From: Sipunculus nudus | Lineage: Eukaryota; Annelida; Sipuncula; Golfingiida; Sipunculidae | Assembly (NCBI GenBank): GCA_026874595.1 | Contig: CM049313.1 | Span: 10,413,508 to 10,477,507, forward strand | Direction: 5' to 3' | Length of the DNA: 64,000 nt | Shown: in pieces, positions 24,001-33,855 of the stretch | Layout: each line of letters opens with the position of its first letter | How positions within the stretch are numbered: position 1 is the stretch's first letter | Made by a program: the position numbers and the translations under genes | Notes under the pieces: model-generated | What the model saw: the letters and a program-made list of their open reading frames with translations, nothing else | Databases searched by the model: none | What the model was told of the DNA's origin: nothing

Positions 24001-27000
24001 CTCTGTTGGGTTCTAAACTATGGAATGCCTTGCCTGCCTTCATTAGAGGTTTAATGAGTCATGAAATTTTTAAAAGAAGCTAAAGATGTTCCTTTTTAAA
24101 AATTTATCAAGTGAACCACATTTTTGCATCATTTTAGTCAGTTTTTATTCTTCTATTAATGTAAAGGCATTTTTATTATAAACTTGACCTTTTAGTGCTG
24201 TACAGCACATTGAAATGTATGAATGACTGCACTTCATGAATAAATCATTATTATTATTATTATTTACTAGGCGATGATTTCCTTTACTGATATATATTCT
24301 GAGTACACCAACACAGATTTCTGAAGTATTTCCTAAAAACTATAAAATATTCCACCACCTGGCCTGTTTCACTCACTACTTAACAAAACTTACATCTTTG
24401 CGGGCCAGGCCCGTCTCCCTCGATCTCCATGCCTTCATAGTCTTCTACTCCACTTTTCGTTGGTCCCTCTGAAAGTGAATGTAAGTGAAGCAAGTGATGA
24501 GTGATTGTATCCCTTCATATCAATAATCTTACAGAGGGAACATGATTGTTTGATATTGTATTTCAAAGATTTTTTTTTATAAATCTGACAATCCTTGTTA
24601 TTTTTGTTTTAATCATTTTCACTTTCATACAAACAAATAGCTTTCTTCACCATTTTACTTGTCAATACTTGACCAAGATTTTTTTAATGATATAAAAGTA
24701 TTCACCCCCTAGAAAAGTTTGAAAGAGTACTTCAGCAAATGTTTAAAAAAGATAATGAGGCTTTAGCAATGTCAGCGATAAAAAAGTTGAGTATTCACTT
24801 TTATGAACTGGCCATGCATGTTTTAACCAGACACTAATTTCTTGGCCCAGGCGTTATGATGTGACATGGCTAGTCCATATTGCTGCTTGTTTATATATAC
24901 TAATATTGGCCAGCCTGAGAGGACTATGGTCAAAAGTGAAATTGAAAATAGAATAACTCTTCACAGTTGATTCTCTTGAAAACTTGTGTGACTACTTATT
25001 AAAATATTATGCACCAGCTTGTGCAATATTGCCCTCATACTGGCCTTCTCGGCATCCATAGGACCTGTTCTTTTGCCCATAGAATGGCAATATCTAGCAA
25101 TCCTAGTGATAAGATGTAAATAAACTGTATACTAACCTCCACCAAACCCTCGCCCCTTTCTCCTCTTGACTTTCTCTTTAAGCTTCTGTAGACCCTCTGC
25201 AATAAAAATTAAGGTGTATATTACACATTGTTGAACCTCTGATGACACAGTGACAAACTCATTTGATCCATTATTTCTTTATTTTCTTTCAAACATTTTC
25301 AAATCTGTACTATATATCTAACAACACAGGTGCTGCTTGAACCCAGATAAGTGCTCATTCCTACCACCAGGGGGAACCATCCGTGCCACGAGCAGCAGAC
25401 AGTGTAGCCTCCTGGAGGGACAACAGTCCACAGTTTGACTGTTTTCTGGACCCCTGCACTTTCATCACAGAAAAACCCAGCACATATCATATAAAAAATT
25501 TACACCACAACACTGATTAAATATTTTTAGATTTAACTTTCGTTAAAAAATGTTGCTATTTCAAATCTGTTGCTGTCTGTTGTGATATGCATCAAGTATT
25601 TTCACATTTTTTCCATTGTCCACCTTTCATTCAAGTTTACATTTTTAGAATGAAAAGTCAATCTTTTCTAAGATTCAACTCTGGATCATACATACATGTA
25701 CCTGCTTAATAAGAGAATCCTGGTTCAGATTTTGACAGCTTTAGGTTTAGGGAGGGCAACACGGCCCTAAGCTCAAACATCAGCTTCCATTCATAGAAAT
25801 GGACTCTGAACATCTACTGTGGAGAGGTAGTCCTGTGATTTGAAACTACCATGGATGTCAATTTTTGCAAGGGGATCTATGAAAATTACCCCAAAACACC
25901 AAATAGATTGTGGCTCCCTCATAAGTCCTCATGATGTTGCCTTAGGACAGACCCTCCTTAGACTTCCCAGCATGGCTTAACTTAGGCTGTAAACAAGTGC
26001 CAACAGAGACAACAGACAATTATAGGAATTTGAGGGCTTGCACCAACATTTTCATGCATTCTAAAGTCTAAACATCGATGTTTATCCAGGCGCACTTGTA
26101 CTTAATTATGTCATGCCACCTAGATACCACCATTTAGAGGCCACAATCTTGGTTGTTCGCCCGCAAAATGTGAAACAAAACTTTGCACAAAAACCAAAAT
26201 GTCTGAAAATCTCCCCTCTACTTTATTTGTTTGTGCGCTTATCGTTCTGCAGAAAACCAAACAAACAAATTATAGTATTTTTATAATGCACACAGTTCAC
26301 CTCAAATCAGCTATTTGCAAATGTTCTTGTCCAGTTGATTTGCAAGAAGTCATCTGATAAGTAACCTGATAGTTTCATTTCATTCAGGACATACATATGT
26401 CAGGTCAACTTTTTCTCAGTTCAGTCTGTGTACAAGGACTTTCTTGCTTCAATCATTGGGCTTCAAAGTAAGGGGTCAGCTGAAAAGAATCTGTTGCTGT
26501 TACTCTCATTGTACCACAAGGTGAACATTGATCACAAGCCCTACTACGCTACGCTGTGCAAGAGCCCTAGAAGATGATTTGAGAAAACTGGAGACATTTA
26601 ACATGACAATTAAATTCTTTAGTTCATTTGAAAATGTTGTATTCATTATTAAATAAAGATATTCTTATCAAATGCGCATAAAACATACCACTTAGACAGT
26701 GTTTGTCCACTTTAAATGTTGATTAGAAGAATAAATTGTTCTTATAAACGGTGATGGGGGAGGTACGATGTCTGCTCCGAGTTTTCCCCCAGCCACGGCT
26801 GACTGGCAGCCACCTGTGTGACCAGTGGTAACAGGCCGTGTTGGCTCAGGGAGAAAAGGTCATGCAGTTCATTGTTTCAGATTCTGTGACAGTTTCAAGT
26901 GCCAGGGTTGCAAAGTTTTAAATGCGAGTCTTGTTTACATACAAAACATAATATTTAGCTGAATTTCTTGGTCATTCCAATAAAGTATTATATATCTTCC

Positions 27001-27724
27001 TTAGATTACTTAAGTTTCCTTGTCATAAACACAATATTTGATTTTACACAATTTTTTCCAGACAAGGGTTTAAGTTCTCTTAAGTTAATTATGAAGCTTT
27101 TTATGCTGCGGTATCCAAGATCAAGGATATCGCCCCATATAATGCAGTTTATCAACCACCAGCCGAACAAACACATAGCACTTGGTGAACGAGCTGAGGA
27201 CTGAGTGTAAAGCTTGGGTACTAGTGCCCCTCCACATTCGTGATACTGTTAAGTCATGCGGATTAAATACCCAACAGTGGAGGTCAAGAGCTCTGTCTCT
27301 CTCTCTCTGACATTTAAACTTTTAAGTCATTCAGACTTTTTAAATTTATTCTACAAGTAGTACTACTACTAGTCTTTTGAATCTCAACTTTTCCACGTAA
27401 TGTTACAGATTCATATATGTAAATAAAATCAGGAAACTGTCTGAATGTCAAATAATGTGCAAGTACAATACCCGCAAATAGCAAGAAAGATTTTGTAAAT
27501 TAACAACAATGCACCAATGCAATTCTTTTGGGCGATAATTAGAGGTTTTTAATGAATTCTTCAAATGCTGAAAATCCTTCGCATGGACACGCCCGCTGTA
27601 GATGTATAAATAATGTTAAGCACATTTTAAACGTAAATGACCTTATTATTATTAACTTACGGTCTCCTTCATCGTCAACTTCGAAATCATCTCCAGCGCT
27701 GCCGAGATCCAAAACGTCTGCCAT
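17979..27724 (-). CDS. RBM8A: RNA-binding protein 8A (Y14, exon junction complex), six exons
   Basis: Y14 pairs with MAGOH in the exon junction complex core, acting in nuclear mRNP assembly, localisation and nonsense-mediated decay. Coding exons in transcript order are 27724-27661, 25196-25137, 24468-24394, 21409-21273, 20280-20144 and 18009-17979. They total 504 nt (167 aa) with all phases consistent and GT-AG introns. The start gives [18 protein letters not shown], close to the vertebrate N-terminus. GPGPQRSVEGWILF leads into the single RRM (about residues 67-150), with RNP2-like ILFITN near 72-77 and RNP1-like KGYALVEYE near 112-120. The C-terminus ([13 protein letters not shown]) is shorter than the human tail and keeps one Ser-Pro rather than the RSRSP block. 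Introns are about 2.46, 0.67, 2.98, 0.99 and 2.13 kb and full of repeats. This is the most secure gene in the window. Confidence 0.96.
18089..19196. mobile_element. Helentron-like non-autonomous element with 180-bp tandem repeats
   Basis: The left end has the palindromes TGTCGGAACGACA and TGCCCCGCCTGGGGCA. The right end has a strong hairpin (ATGCCCC ... GGGGCAT, about 19161-19190). Between them a tandem array has GTCAACTG anchors at 18482, 18661, 18841 and 19021 (179-180 bp period), with an irregular first part from 18193. This layout (conserved ends, terminal hairpin, internal 150-200 bp repeats) is known from bivalve Helentron/HINE elements. It lies in RBM8A intron 5. Confidence 0.7.
20144..20280 (-). 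CDS. RBM8A: RBM8A coding exon 5, second half of the RRM
   Basis: Encodes [20 protein letters not shown], then [23 protein letters not shown]1, alpha2 and beta4, with the WxFVRGP end typical of Y14. Acceptor CTCCAG, donor GTAAGA. Confidence 0.96.
20320..20580 (-). repeat. Dispersed repeat with GAGGTCAGAGGTCACC-type block, copy in RBM8A intron 4
   Basis: On the - strand it reads GATGGATTTTCTCGAAACTC, TTATCTCGCTTGAGTT, GCATATTTAATAAGGTCAGA and then a second degenerate unit. The same word order occurs on the + strand at 28430-28840. Confidence 0.65.
21103..21224 (+). repeat. Hairpin-core repeat, copy A
   Basis: A 122-bp segment with perfect 11-bp arms CCACCAGGAGG (21117-21127) and CCTCCTGGTGG (21161-21171), then CCACAGTTTGACTG and CCCCTGCACTTTCATCA. 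It lies about 49 bp from RBM8A exon 4, in the intron just after its donor. Two further copies lie in other RBM8A introns. Confidence 0.85.
21273..21409 (-). CDS. RBM8A: RBM8A coding exon 4, first half of the RRM
   Basis: Encodes [19 protein letters not shown], then [20 protein letters not shown]: beta1 with RNP2, alpha1 and beta2 of the RRM. Acceptor TTAACAG, donor GTATGT. Confidence 0.96.
22155..22425 (-). mobile_element. tRNA-derived SINE, copy 2 (head lost)
   Basis: Same family and orientation as 9566-9953: GTTGGTGGTAACTACC, TACATCTGCAGAATTC, TTTTAACCAGGC and ACTACTGAGGAACCC appear in the same order. The tRNA-like head is not visible, so the copy is 5'-truncated. It lies in RBM8A intron 3, in the same sense as RBM8A. 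Confidence 0.72.
22849..22970 (+). repeat. Hairpin-core repeat, copy B
   Basis: Nearly identical to copy A, same orientation, in RBM8A intron 3. Hairpin arms are CCACCAGGGGG and CCACCTGGTGG (one mismatch). Confidence 0.85.
23795..24266 (+). pseudogene. LINE F: CR1/jockey-like LINE 3' end with (ATT)n tail
   Basis: The + strand encodes [20 protein letters not shown], followed after frame breaks by pieces like [12 protein letters not shown] and LWNALP-type remnants. This is the typical C-terminal tail of CR1/jockey-type reverse transcriptases. It ends in an (ATT)n microsatellite at 24248-24265, the usual 3' terminus of such LINEs. It lies in RBM8A intron 3, about 130 bp from exon 3, antisense to the gene. 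The rest of the element is absent. Confidence 0.75.
24394..24468 (-). CDS. RBM8A: RBM8A coding exon 3
   Basis: A 75-nt exon encoding [19 protein letters not shown] and then GPGPQR, an acidic spacer before the RRM. Acceptor CTTTCAG, donor GTAAGT. The phase joins a split Ser codon to exon 4. Confidence 0.95.
25137..25196 (-). CDS. RBM8A: RBM8A coding exon 2
   Basis: A 60-nt exon encoding [19 protein letters not shown], the basic stretch that matches the KLKEKAKKRKGRGFG region of human Y14. Acceptor ATTGCAG, donor GTTAGT. Confidence 0.95.
25351..25470 (+). repeat. Hairpin-core repeat, copy C
   Basis: Same 120-bp core and orientation, in RBM8A intron 1. The arms are more worn (CCACCAGGGGG against CCTCCTGGAGG), and one T is missing in the GACTGTTTTC segment. 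Confidence 0.83.
27661..27724 (-). CDS. RBM8A: RBM8A coding exon 1
   Basis: The ATG at 27724 starts [21 protein letters not shown]. The exon ends in phase 1 before donor GTAAGT. The start is chosen because MADVLDL is the conserved Y14 N-terminus; the open frame extends upstream, but that part shows no Y14 similarity. Confidence 0.95.
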
Positions 27725-28070
27725 GTTGCCGGTGTGCGAGTGACCGACGACGCGCCGGAAAAAGCGTCCTGGTGAATGGGGACATCTGGTGGTAGATCGA
27801 AGTACTATAATGAAATCGCTGGTCTGTGGCACAGTCCAAAATACAAATTGGCGATTCCAGCGTTACTCACGTTACAGGAACTGGATTTTTTCCTCTGTTA
27901 TCCTCTCTCATTGTTTCAGGAATTAATATTATACTGCCTCTAAAGACTACCATATCATTACAAACTATCTTTCTCACCCAGGATCAGCATGTGGTAGTCT
28001 ACCTATCATCTTTGCTTGGTCTGTCAAAAGACCATATTTTATCCGCGTTACTCACGTAACACAAAATATC
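27725..28070 (-). promoter_or_regulatory. RBM8A upstream region with two GTTACTCACGT motifs
   Basis: The 340 bp before the RBM8A start should hold its 5' UTR and promoter. GTTACTCACGTTACA lies at 27862-27876 and GTTACTCACGTAACAC at 28047-28062; the latter contains a near palindrome. The motif also recurs at 35018-35032 and 35220-35236, so it may be repeat-derived. No TATA box was recognised. Confidence 0.35.
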
Positions 28071-28429
28071 ATGGAATTTTTACCTCCTTTCACGAATCTG
28101 TAATTAATCTTGTTATACTTTAGATGCAAGAACATAGAAATATATCATAACCTTTATTCCTCCACCTCATAAAAAAGTAAGACTTGCGAGACAAAACACT
28201 GAACATAGACCTATGTCCTAATGAGAAATCGAACTTGAAGGAAAAAAATCATGTTAGGCCAAAAAAATAAAAAGGTACGGTTCTCAAGCACATTTTTTTT
28301 TCAGAAATCACTGCGGGCGGGCGGTATTTTATTTTTTACCTTTTTTGTATGTTTCGGTAAAAATGTCATATGATCAGGGAAAAGCATGAAAATAACAGAG
28401 TGTTCTTTTAGTGTCGCCGCGATAACTTC

Positions 28430-28845
28430 CCGGGGCTTTGATGGATTTTCACGAAACTCGCCATAACTACTTATCTGCGGCATATTATCTCGCCCGAGTT
28501 CGATTATCGGCAAACTCCACGCATATTTAATAAGGTCAAGGGTCACTGGGCTATTTTGTTCTGTCGTCGCGACAACTAACGAAGAATATATATATATGAA
28601 GGATTTTGATAAAACTTATCAGAAAATATCTCGCCTGAGTTCGATTTCCAGAAAAAAACATGCATATTTAATGAGGTCAGAGGTCACCGCACTATGGAGG
28701 CATCTTGGTGACTTACTAAAAATCCTATGGATTTTATGAAACTCAATATACATGTTTACAAATAGGGTTTGTCACCTGGATTTTCTTCTTATAAAAATTG
28801 TAGCATATTTAATGAGGTCAGAGGTCACCAGATACACGACGGGCG
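28430..28845 (+). repeat. Three degenerate tandem units of the GAGGTCAGAGGTCACC family
   Basis: Units of about 110-170 bp start with GGATTTT near 28442, 28601 and 28731. They contain TATCTCGCCYGAGTTCGAT in the first two and GCATATTTAATRAGGTCA in all three. They lie upstream of RBM8A, directly before LINE E. Confidence 0.65.
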
Positions 28846-28957
28846 TATTATGCACGTTTGCGGTGCTATTAATTGTTTATTTGGGTTTTGAGGAATATAT
28901 AAGATTTACTTTGAACAAGTCAACTGAAATAAAGATTTTAATACTGTAATATTTTTT

Positions 28958-29346
28958 TCAATTTACCTCCAGATAACCTATTAGATAAAATTATTCTGAT
29001 TGTCAAATACTATATATATCAAGAAAAATGTAAGAAATATCCATTAACTCTTGAAAATGTCATTAATAATATTAAGATGTACCATTCGATAGAGGAACAA
29101 GTAGCAATATTCAAGTGTAAACATATGAAACATGAACTTTTATGGAAACAACTGACGAAAAAAAATTGAGTACATGATACAAAATGGTAATATTTATCAG
29201 ATTACATATAAACTGGTCGATTTAAAATACATCAGATCATTTTTGTCATGTTTTTGTGTGACTTGTATAACATGTAATATGTATTTTGTATATGTTATTC
29301 TTGTCGTTTGTATACTTTTGTTGTGAATAAAATTTCTTTAAAAAAG
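28958..29346 (+). pseudogene. LINE E: 5'-truncated L1/Tx1-like ORF2 C-terminus and 3' UTR
   Basis: An open frame from about 28961 to TGA near 29168 encodes LPPDNLLDKIILIVKYYIYQ and further residues ending KHELLWKQLTKKN. This aligns with the end of LINE A ORF2 (GDSLLDTLLLLLKHYIYTCK). A 3' UTR follows, with AATAAAATTTC and a short A-rich end near 29346. Only the last part of the element is present, as expected from incomplete reverse transcription. Confidence 0.75.
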
Positions 29347-29689
29347 TTTTGATATTCATCTATATAAATATAAAGAAATAGTATATATGTTCTATACATT
29401 TCGTTATCTTCATATTATATAAAGACGGAAAACACATACAATACATGACAAGGTACTAAAAAGACAAATATAATGACATTTACAAACCAATCAGTCTGTA
29501 TTTGACTCGTACATAATGTTGTACGGAGTTATATATACATCTAAACTATAACATTCTTAATATTTACTGCTTAATAGCAAATTCCAATATATCAAGGGAA
29601 AAATTAAAAGAACAGGACACACAAAAAAAATCCTCATAATTAACTCAAATGTCAATTAACATTCCCTCTTAATCTATCTTAGTTTGATA

Positions 29690-32070
29690 CCTAGATATAA
29701 ACAACCACTTATAATCACCAATGGAAGGAAAACCTCTTCCATTTTTCGTTATGTCTTTCTAAACAATTATTTTGCTGTGCAATACATTTTCCAAATGATG
29801 TATTTTCGTTACTTGCTGGATTGCTTAAATGTATCTGGGTTTTGTTTCTTTGCAGCTACATGCATACATATATCGCTTAAGAATTACTTATACGAAGTTT
29901 AACACATTTTCATTATTTTTTCCCCAAAATCACTGCCTTTAAATCTATATTAAAAGAGGGTTTGTTTAACATACGTGTCAGCCATAACTTTATGCCTGCC
30001 CAAAATCTTGGAGATCTGGCATTCCCAAAACAAATCTACAAGTGATTCAGAAAGGTTTTGGCAAAATGTACAGAGATCAGAATTTCTGACTTTAATTAAA
30101 TATAAAAACCTATTAGTAGATAAAATCCTTTGTAATAAAGAAAACTGAAACATTCTCAAGTCAGTTGACGTCATCTTTAGTATTTCTGTGTAGGATTAAA
30201 AAATTTGGTTGACCTCTGCAGTTATATTTAGATCTCTTGCCCATTTGTTACAAGCGACTCTTGGTTCAGCGAAAACCGATTTTATTACTTCGCTTTATGC
30301 ACCTTTTGATATTTCATTGAATTTTAATAGCTGAGTTTTTTTACTGTTATCACTATATGAACCATCACTGCTAATAATGACTTCTTTCCACTCTTGAGGG
30401 ATAGTGTTCAGTATCCCCGATACATTGCAAAATGGTAATGTTTGTGTCCACTATATGTTGCAACTAATCATATTTGATGAATCTGTTTCCATTCCTGTCA
30501 ATTACAAGTAGATCCCCCAACCTGGAAATACCTGCTTCATACCAGTGATTGTAGAAAATGGATTTGTTATAAACCCTGATATGTGAATTCAACCAAATAG
30601 GTTGATTGATAATATCATGTATCTGGCAGAATAAAATTAAATGTACACCAGTACTGAAAAACCTCCTTCCAAAATGGTTTTGTATTATTATAATACAGGG
30701 ATAGGTCTTTCACTGTCAGATTACCTTCAAACAGAAATGACCCTCCTTTGACCATTGTGACTAGATATTTTCTCCATTCAGAATTAGGATTCTTTTCTAA
30801 TAGCCTTTTGACTCAAGGTATCTGGAGACTTACTATAAATGTTTGAATATCGATCATATTCAGACCTCCAGATTTATATGGTGCTATTAATGTTTCTGTT
30901 ATATGTTGTCAGCTTTATTTGACCAGATGAATTTGAACATTAACTTTCCAAGCCTATTAAGATCCAGAGCTGGCAATACTGAAAGAAGATATGTTACTTT
31001 TGATTATCAATATGTTTTCATTATTGTGATTTTTCCAAGTAAGCTAAGATTCCTATATGACTAAATGTCAAAGAGTATTTTTAAATTTTTGTAGACATGG
31101 TTCAAAATTAATTTTTCTAATTTCTTTTGCATCTGAACACACTTTTAACCCCTAAAACAGGCACTGGTCCATAAGACCATTTCAGGTATCTCTTTTGATA
31201 CACATTTTTATAGTCTTACACATTAGTGCAGGTGTACATCAACTATTTTCTTTTATGGTGTTCTTTATTGTTGCTTAAATAGTTTTAATATAATTTTTCT
31301 CTTTTAAAAGGCTGGTGTTTAATATCCAAATACCAGGACCTCTCGGTTCTTTACCTATTTTTATTACCAGACTGACTGCTGAATGATCTGATTTATAATT
31401 AGGCAAAATGTCTGCATTAACAGTTTTGTGTCTTAGTTATTTAGAAATTAAAAAATAGTCCAGTCTACAGTAAACTGGATTAGGTTCAGTTCTAGACCAT
31501 GTATATCTCCTTACATTGCGGTTAAAATCCCTCCAAACATCAATCAAATTACTCTCTCTCATATAATTTAAAATAACGTTTTTACTGAGTTTATTTACCG
31601 TGTGTCTGCCACCACTTTTGTCTATTTTTAAGTCCAGAACAGTGTTCCAGTCACCACCAATAATACGGTCGTCATTTGGCAATGTTTCAGATTAACTAAA
31701 TATATTCAGGAGTATCAGTTATAGGAGCATGAAGGTTACACAGGGTAACTCTAGATCCTGCAAATGTACAGTCTAACAATATAAATCTACCATTATGGTC
31801 AATTATTCTGTTATGTATCTCACAGTCAACATTTTTTTTTATCAAAATTGCAACTCCTCTAGAAATATTCTCCCCAAGGCTACATACAAGGTTATGCCCC
31901 CATTCAGCTCGCCACTGATTTTCTGTTTTCTCTGAACTGTGAGTTTCCTGTATGAAAGTGACTGAATGTTTCTTCCTCTGTAGCCAATAAAATAATTCTC
32001 TACGTTTTTTAAAGTTTACCAAACCTCTAGCATTAATAGACAAAATATATATCATAGTACTAATATTCAA
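29690..32070 (-). pseudogene. LINE B ORF2 remnant without reverse transcriptase core
   Basis: 32070-31437 encodes most of the APE-type endonuclease: INARGLVNFKKRRELFYWLQ, FIQETHS, IIGGDWNTVLD, CRLDYFLISK, then YKSDHS after a break. Next come a few linker residues, and near 31100 the reading jumps to a segment like GKITIMKTY, then LMFKFIWSNKADN, SGGLNMIDIQTF and TKPFWKEVFQYW, which lie C-terminal to the polymerase in LINE A. The SPGPDG, FEKAFD and YADD motifs are absent. The tail has LRMFQFSLLQRIL and CTFCQNLSES (30174-29950). Confidence 0.82.
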
Positions 32071-32649
32071 TGCTATAGCTTTAATTCAATATGGTAGTCA
32101 GTTTGAATTAAAAAGAAGAATGAGCAGCCCAAAGGTATAGTTTTAATCCGTTTTCACTGAACCTTTAAGAAACTAACGGTGAGTTTTAAGTCGGAAGTCA
32201 TGAATATATAAAAATGTTTCATCGCAAATGATCTACGTGTCAACACGTCTGACAAGTTTTGACGATAATGCATGACGGTAAATGTTTCATAGTCAAATTT
32301 GAATCTAAAATATGTAAAATTTTGCATGAAATATTGTTCATTTAGTAAAGCAAAGTGAGTAATAACAAATGACAATTAAAAACATACATGCAAACAAAGA
32401 AATCCTTCCACTCTCCGTATATAACGTGCTGTGATAGTATCCCAGCCTTCTGGTTTGGTTGCTCCGTTGTCCATTTTAACCTTGACCTAAACAGTTCAGT
32501 GTTGAGTTTGTGTGACTGCATTAAAAAAAAAAGAATGCACACTTGAGCAGAAAGTGAATGGGTTCGTCGTCACAGTCCGATTGACACCAGTCTTCTCAGT
32601 CGCAGCTGGTACCCACACGTGTAAATGAACATAATCTGTTTTCGTTGAC

Positions 32650-33855
32650 AACTGGTTTCACTGGACAGCCACGCCATTCACTATTAGCTTGCCTCGCCAA
32701 AATCTCATCCAACATTCTTTGTTAAAGGCTTAGTTTTAATTTATAGTCATGCTGTGTCAAGTCTTCGACGAAGTGAATTTTGACCCGTCAAAATTAGTGC
32801 TGTTTCCTCCGTCCCAAAATTTCATTTCTATCAGGCCTTTCATGCAGCTTTACAATAATATGCCTTGGTCTTTCGATCCGTCGTCCTACTCTGTGTACAT
32901 TTTCTATTTTCTTTCGAATTACGTCTTTTACAAAAGCCCCTAACAATTTTTGGTCTGACATTTTAGCAGCAGCCTCTTTGCAATTTTCTGTCCGGCCTTC
33001 CTCCCCGACACCTAGTATCCGACGATTCCATTCTCGACTTCTCCTTTCTATTTTGTTAAGTTAATTGTTTTAACGATCATCCAATTCTTAAATCATACTG
33101 TCCTTGGCCTCATTATCTTTTTTTTCAACTGTGAGACCTCTTTCTCTAACTCTTTCATCTTCTTATAATCATTTTGTTTATATGTCTGTACTTTGTCAGT
33201 ACTCTCACTCACAGTGGCTACCTTGGATTCTAAGTCTGCTTTGCGGCGGTTCATTTGTTTATTTTCTTTTGACAGTGTTTCAGATCTAGCAAATATAACA
33301 GTACGAAGTTTCCCTTATGGCCCGAGTAAAGAATCCGACCTTCATTTCCAAGATGGGTCTTAACTGACTGGACCGTCTCATATTAGAAGTAATCATCATA
33401 AGCCATGACATGCCTGATGATATGACATCGACATGCCTCTTACTTCTCCATTACATGAATCCTAAACATCATAACGTCCGTCCGTATACACCCATATCCT
33501 CGTCCATGTAGACCAGATTCTATACTCGCTCCTTACTTATCTGCTTTTCAAGGGCATCCTGGGAATTCCTCACCATATGTTTCATTTCTGCCACTGCACC
33601 CTGAATATTAAAGCATCCCTGATCATCACTCTCCTCTAGACTGGCCATTTTGCTTAATTGGCATATCTGGAACGTTTTCGTCCGCCTTACTATGTTTTTT
33701 AGATGACTTTTTTTCATATATTTGTCAGTGTCCCCGCTAGTGGTATCACATCGTTTTGATTTTCTCGCACGGGTACGTGTAATAACGGTCACAGATTTTT
33801 TACAGTGACAAATATTGCGGAGCACCCCACAACACGTCTTTTCCGTGCAGCCATG
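32650..33855 (-). pseudogene. LINE B ORF1 remnant
   Basis: The first open piece contains VITRTRARKSKRCDTTSGD and DKYMKKSHLK, matching the TRSRSKSDLT...LDKYL start of LINE A ORF1. Later pieces give a coiled coil (KMKELEKEVSQLKKK) and an RRM-like part (SREWNRRILGVGEE, then KIENVHRVGRR, RPRHIIVKLHERPDRNEIL). Last is WMRFWRGKLIVNG, the C-terminal domain signature. Several stops and frameshifts separate these, so it is dead. L1-type ORF1p binds RNA as a trimer. Confidence 0.78.

Noticed and set aside
33104-33289. 61-codon + frame, hydrophobic
   Set aside because: Antisense shadow of the coiled-coil part of LINE B ORF1.
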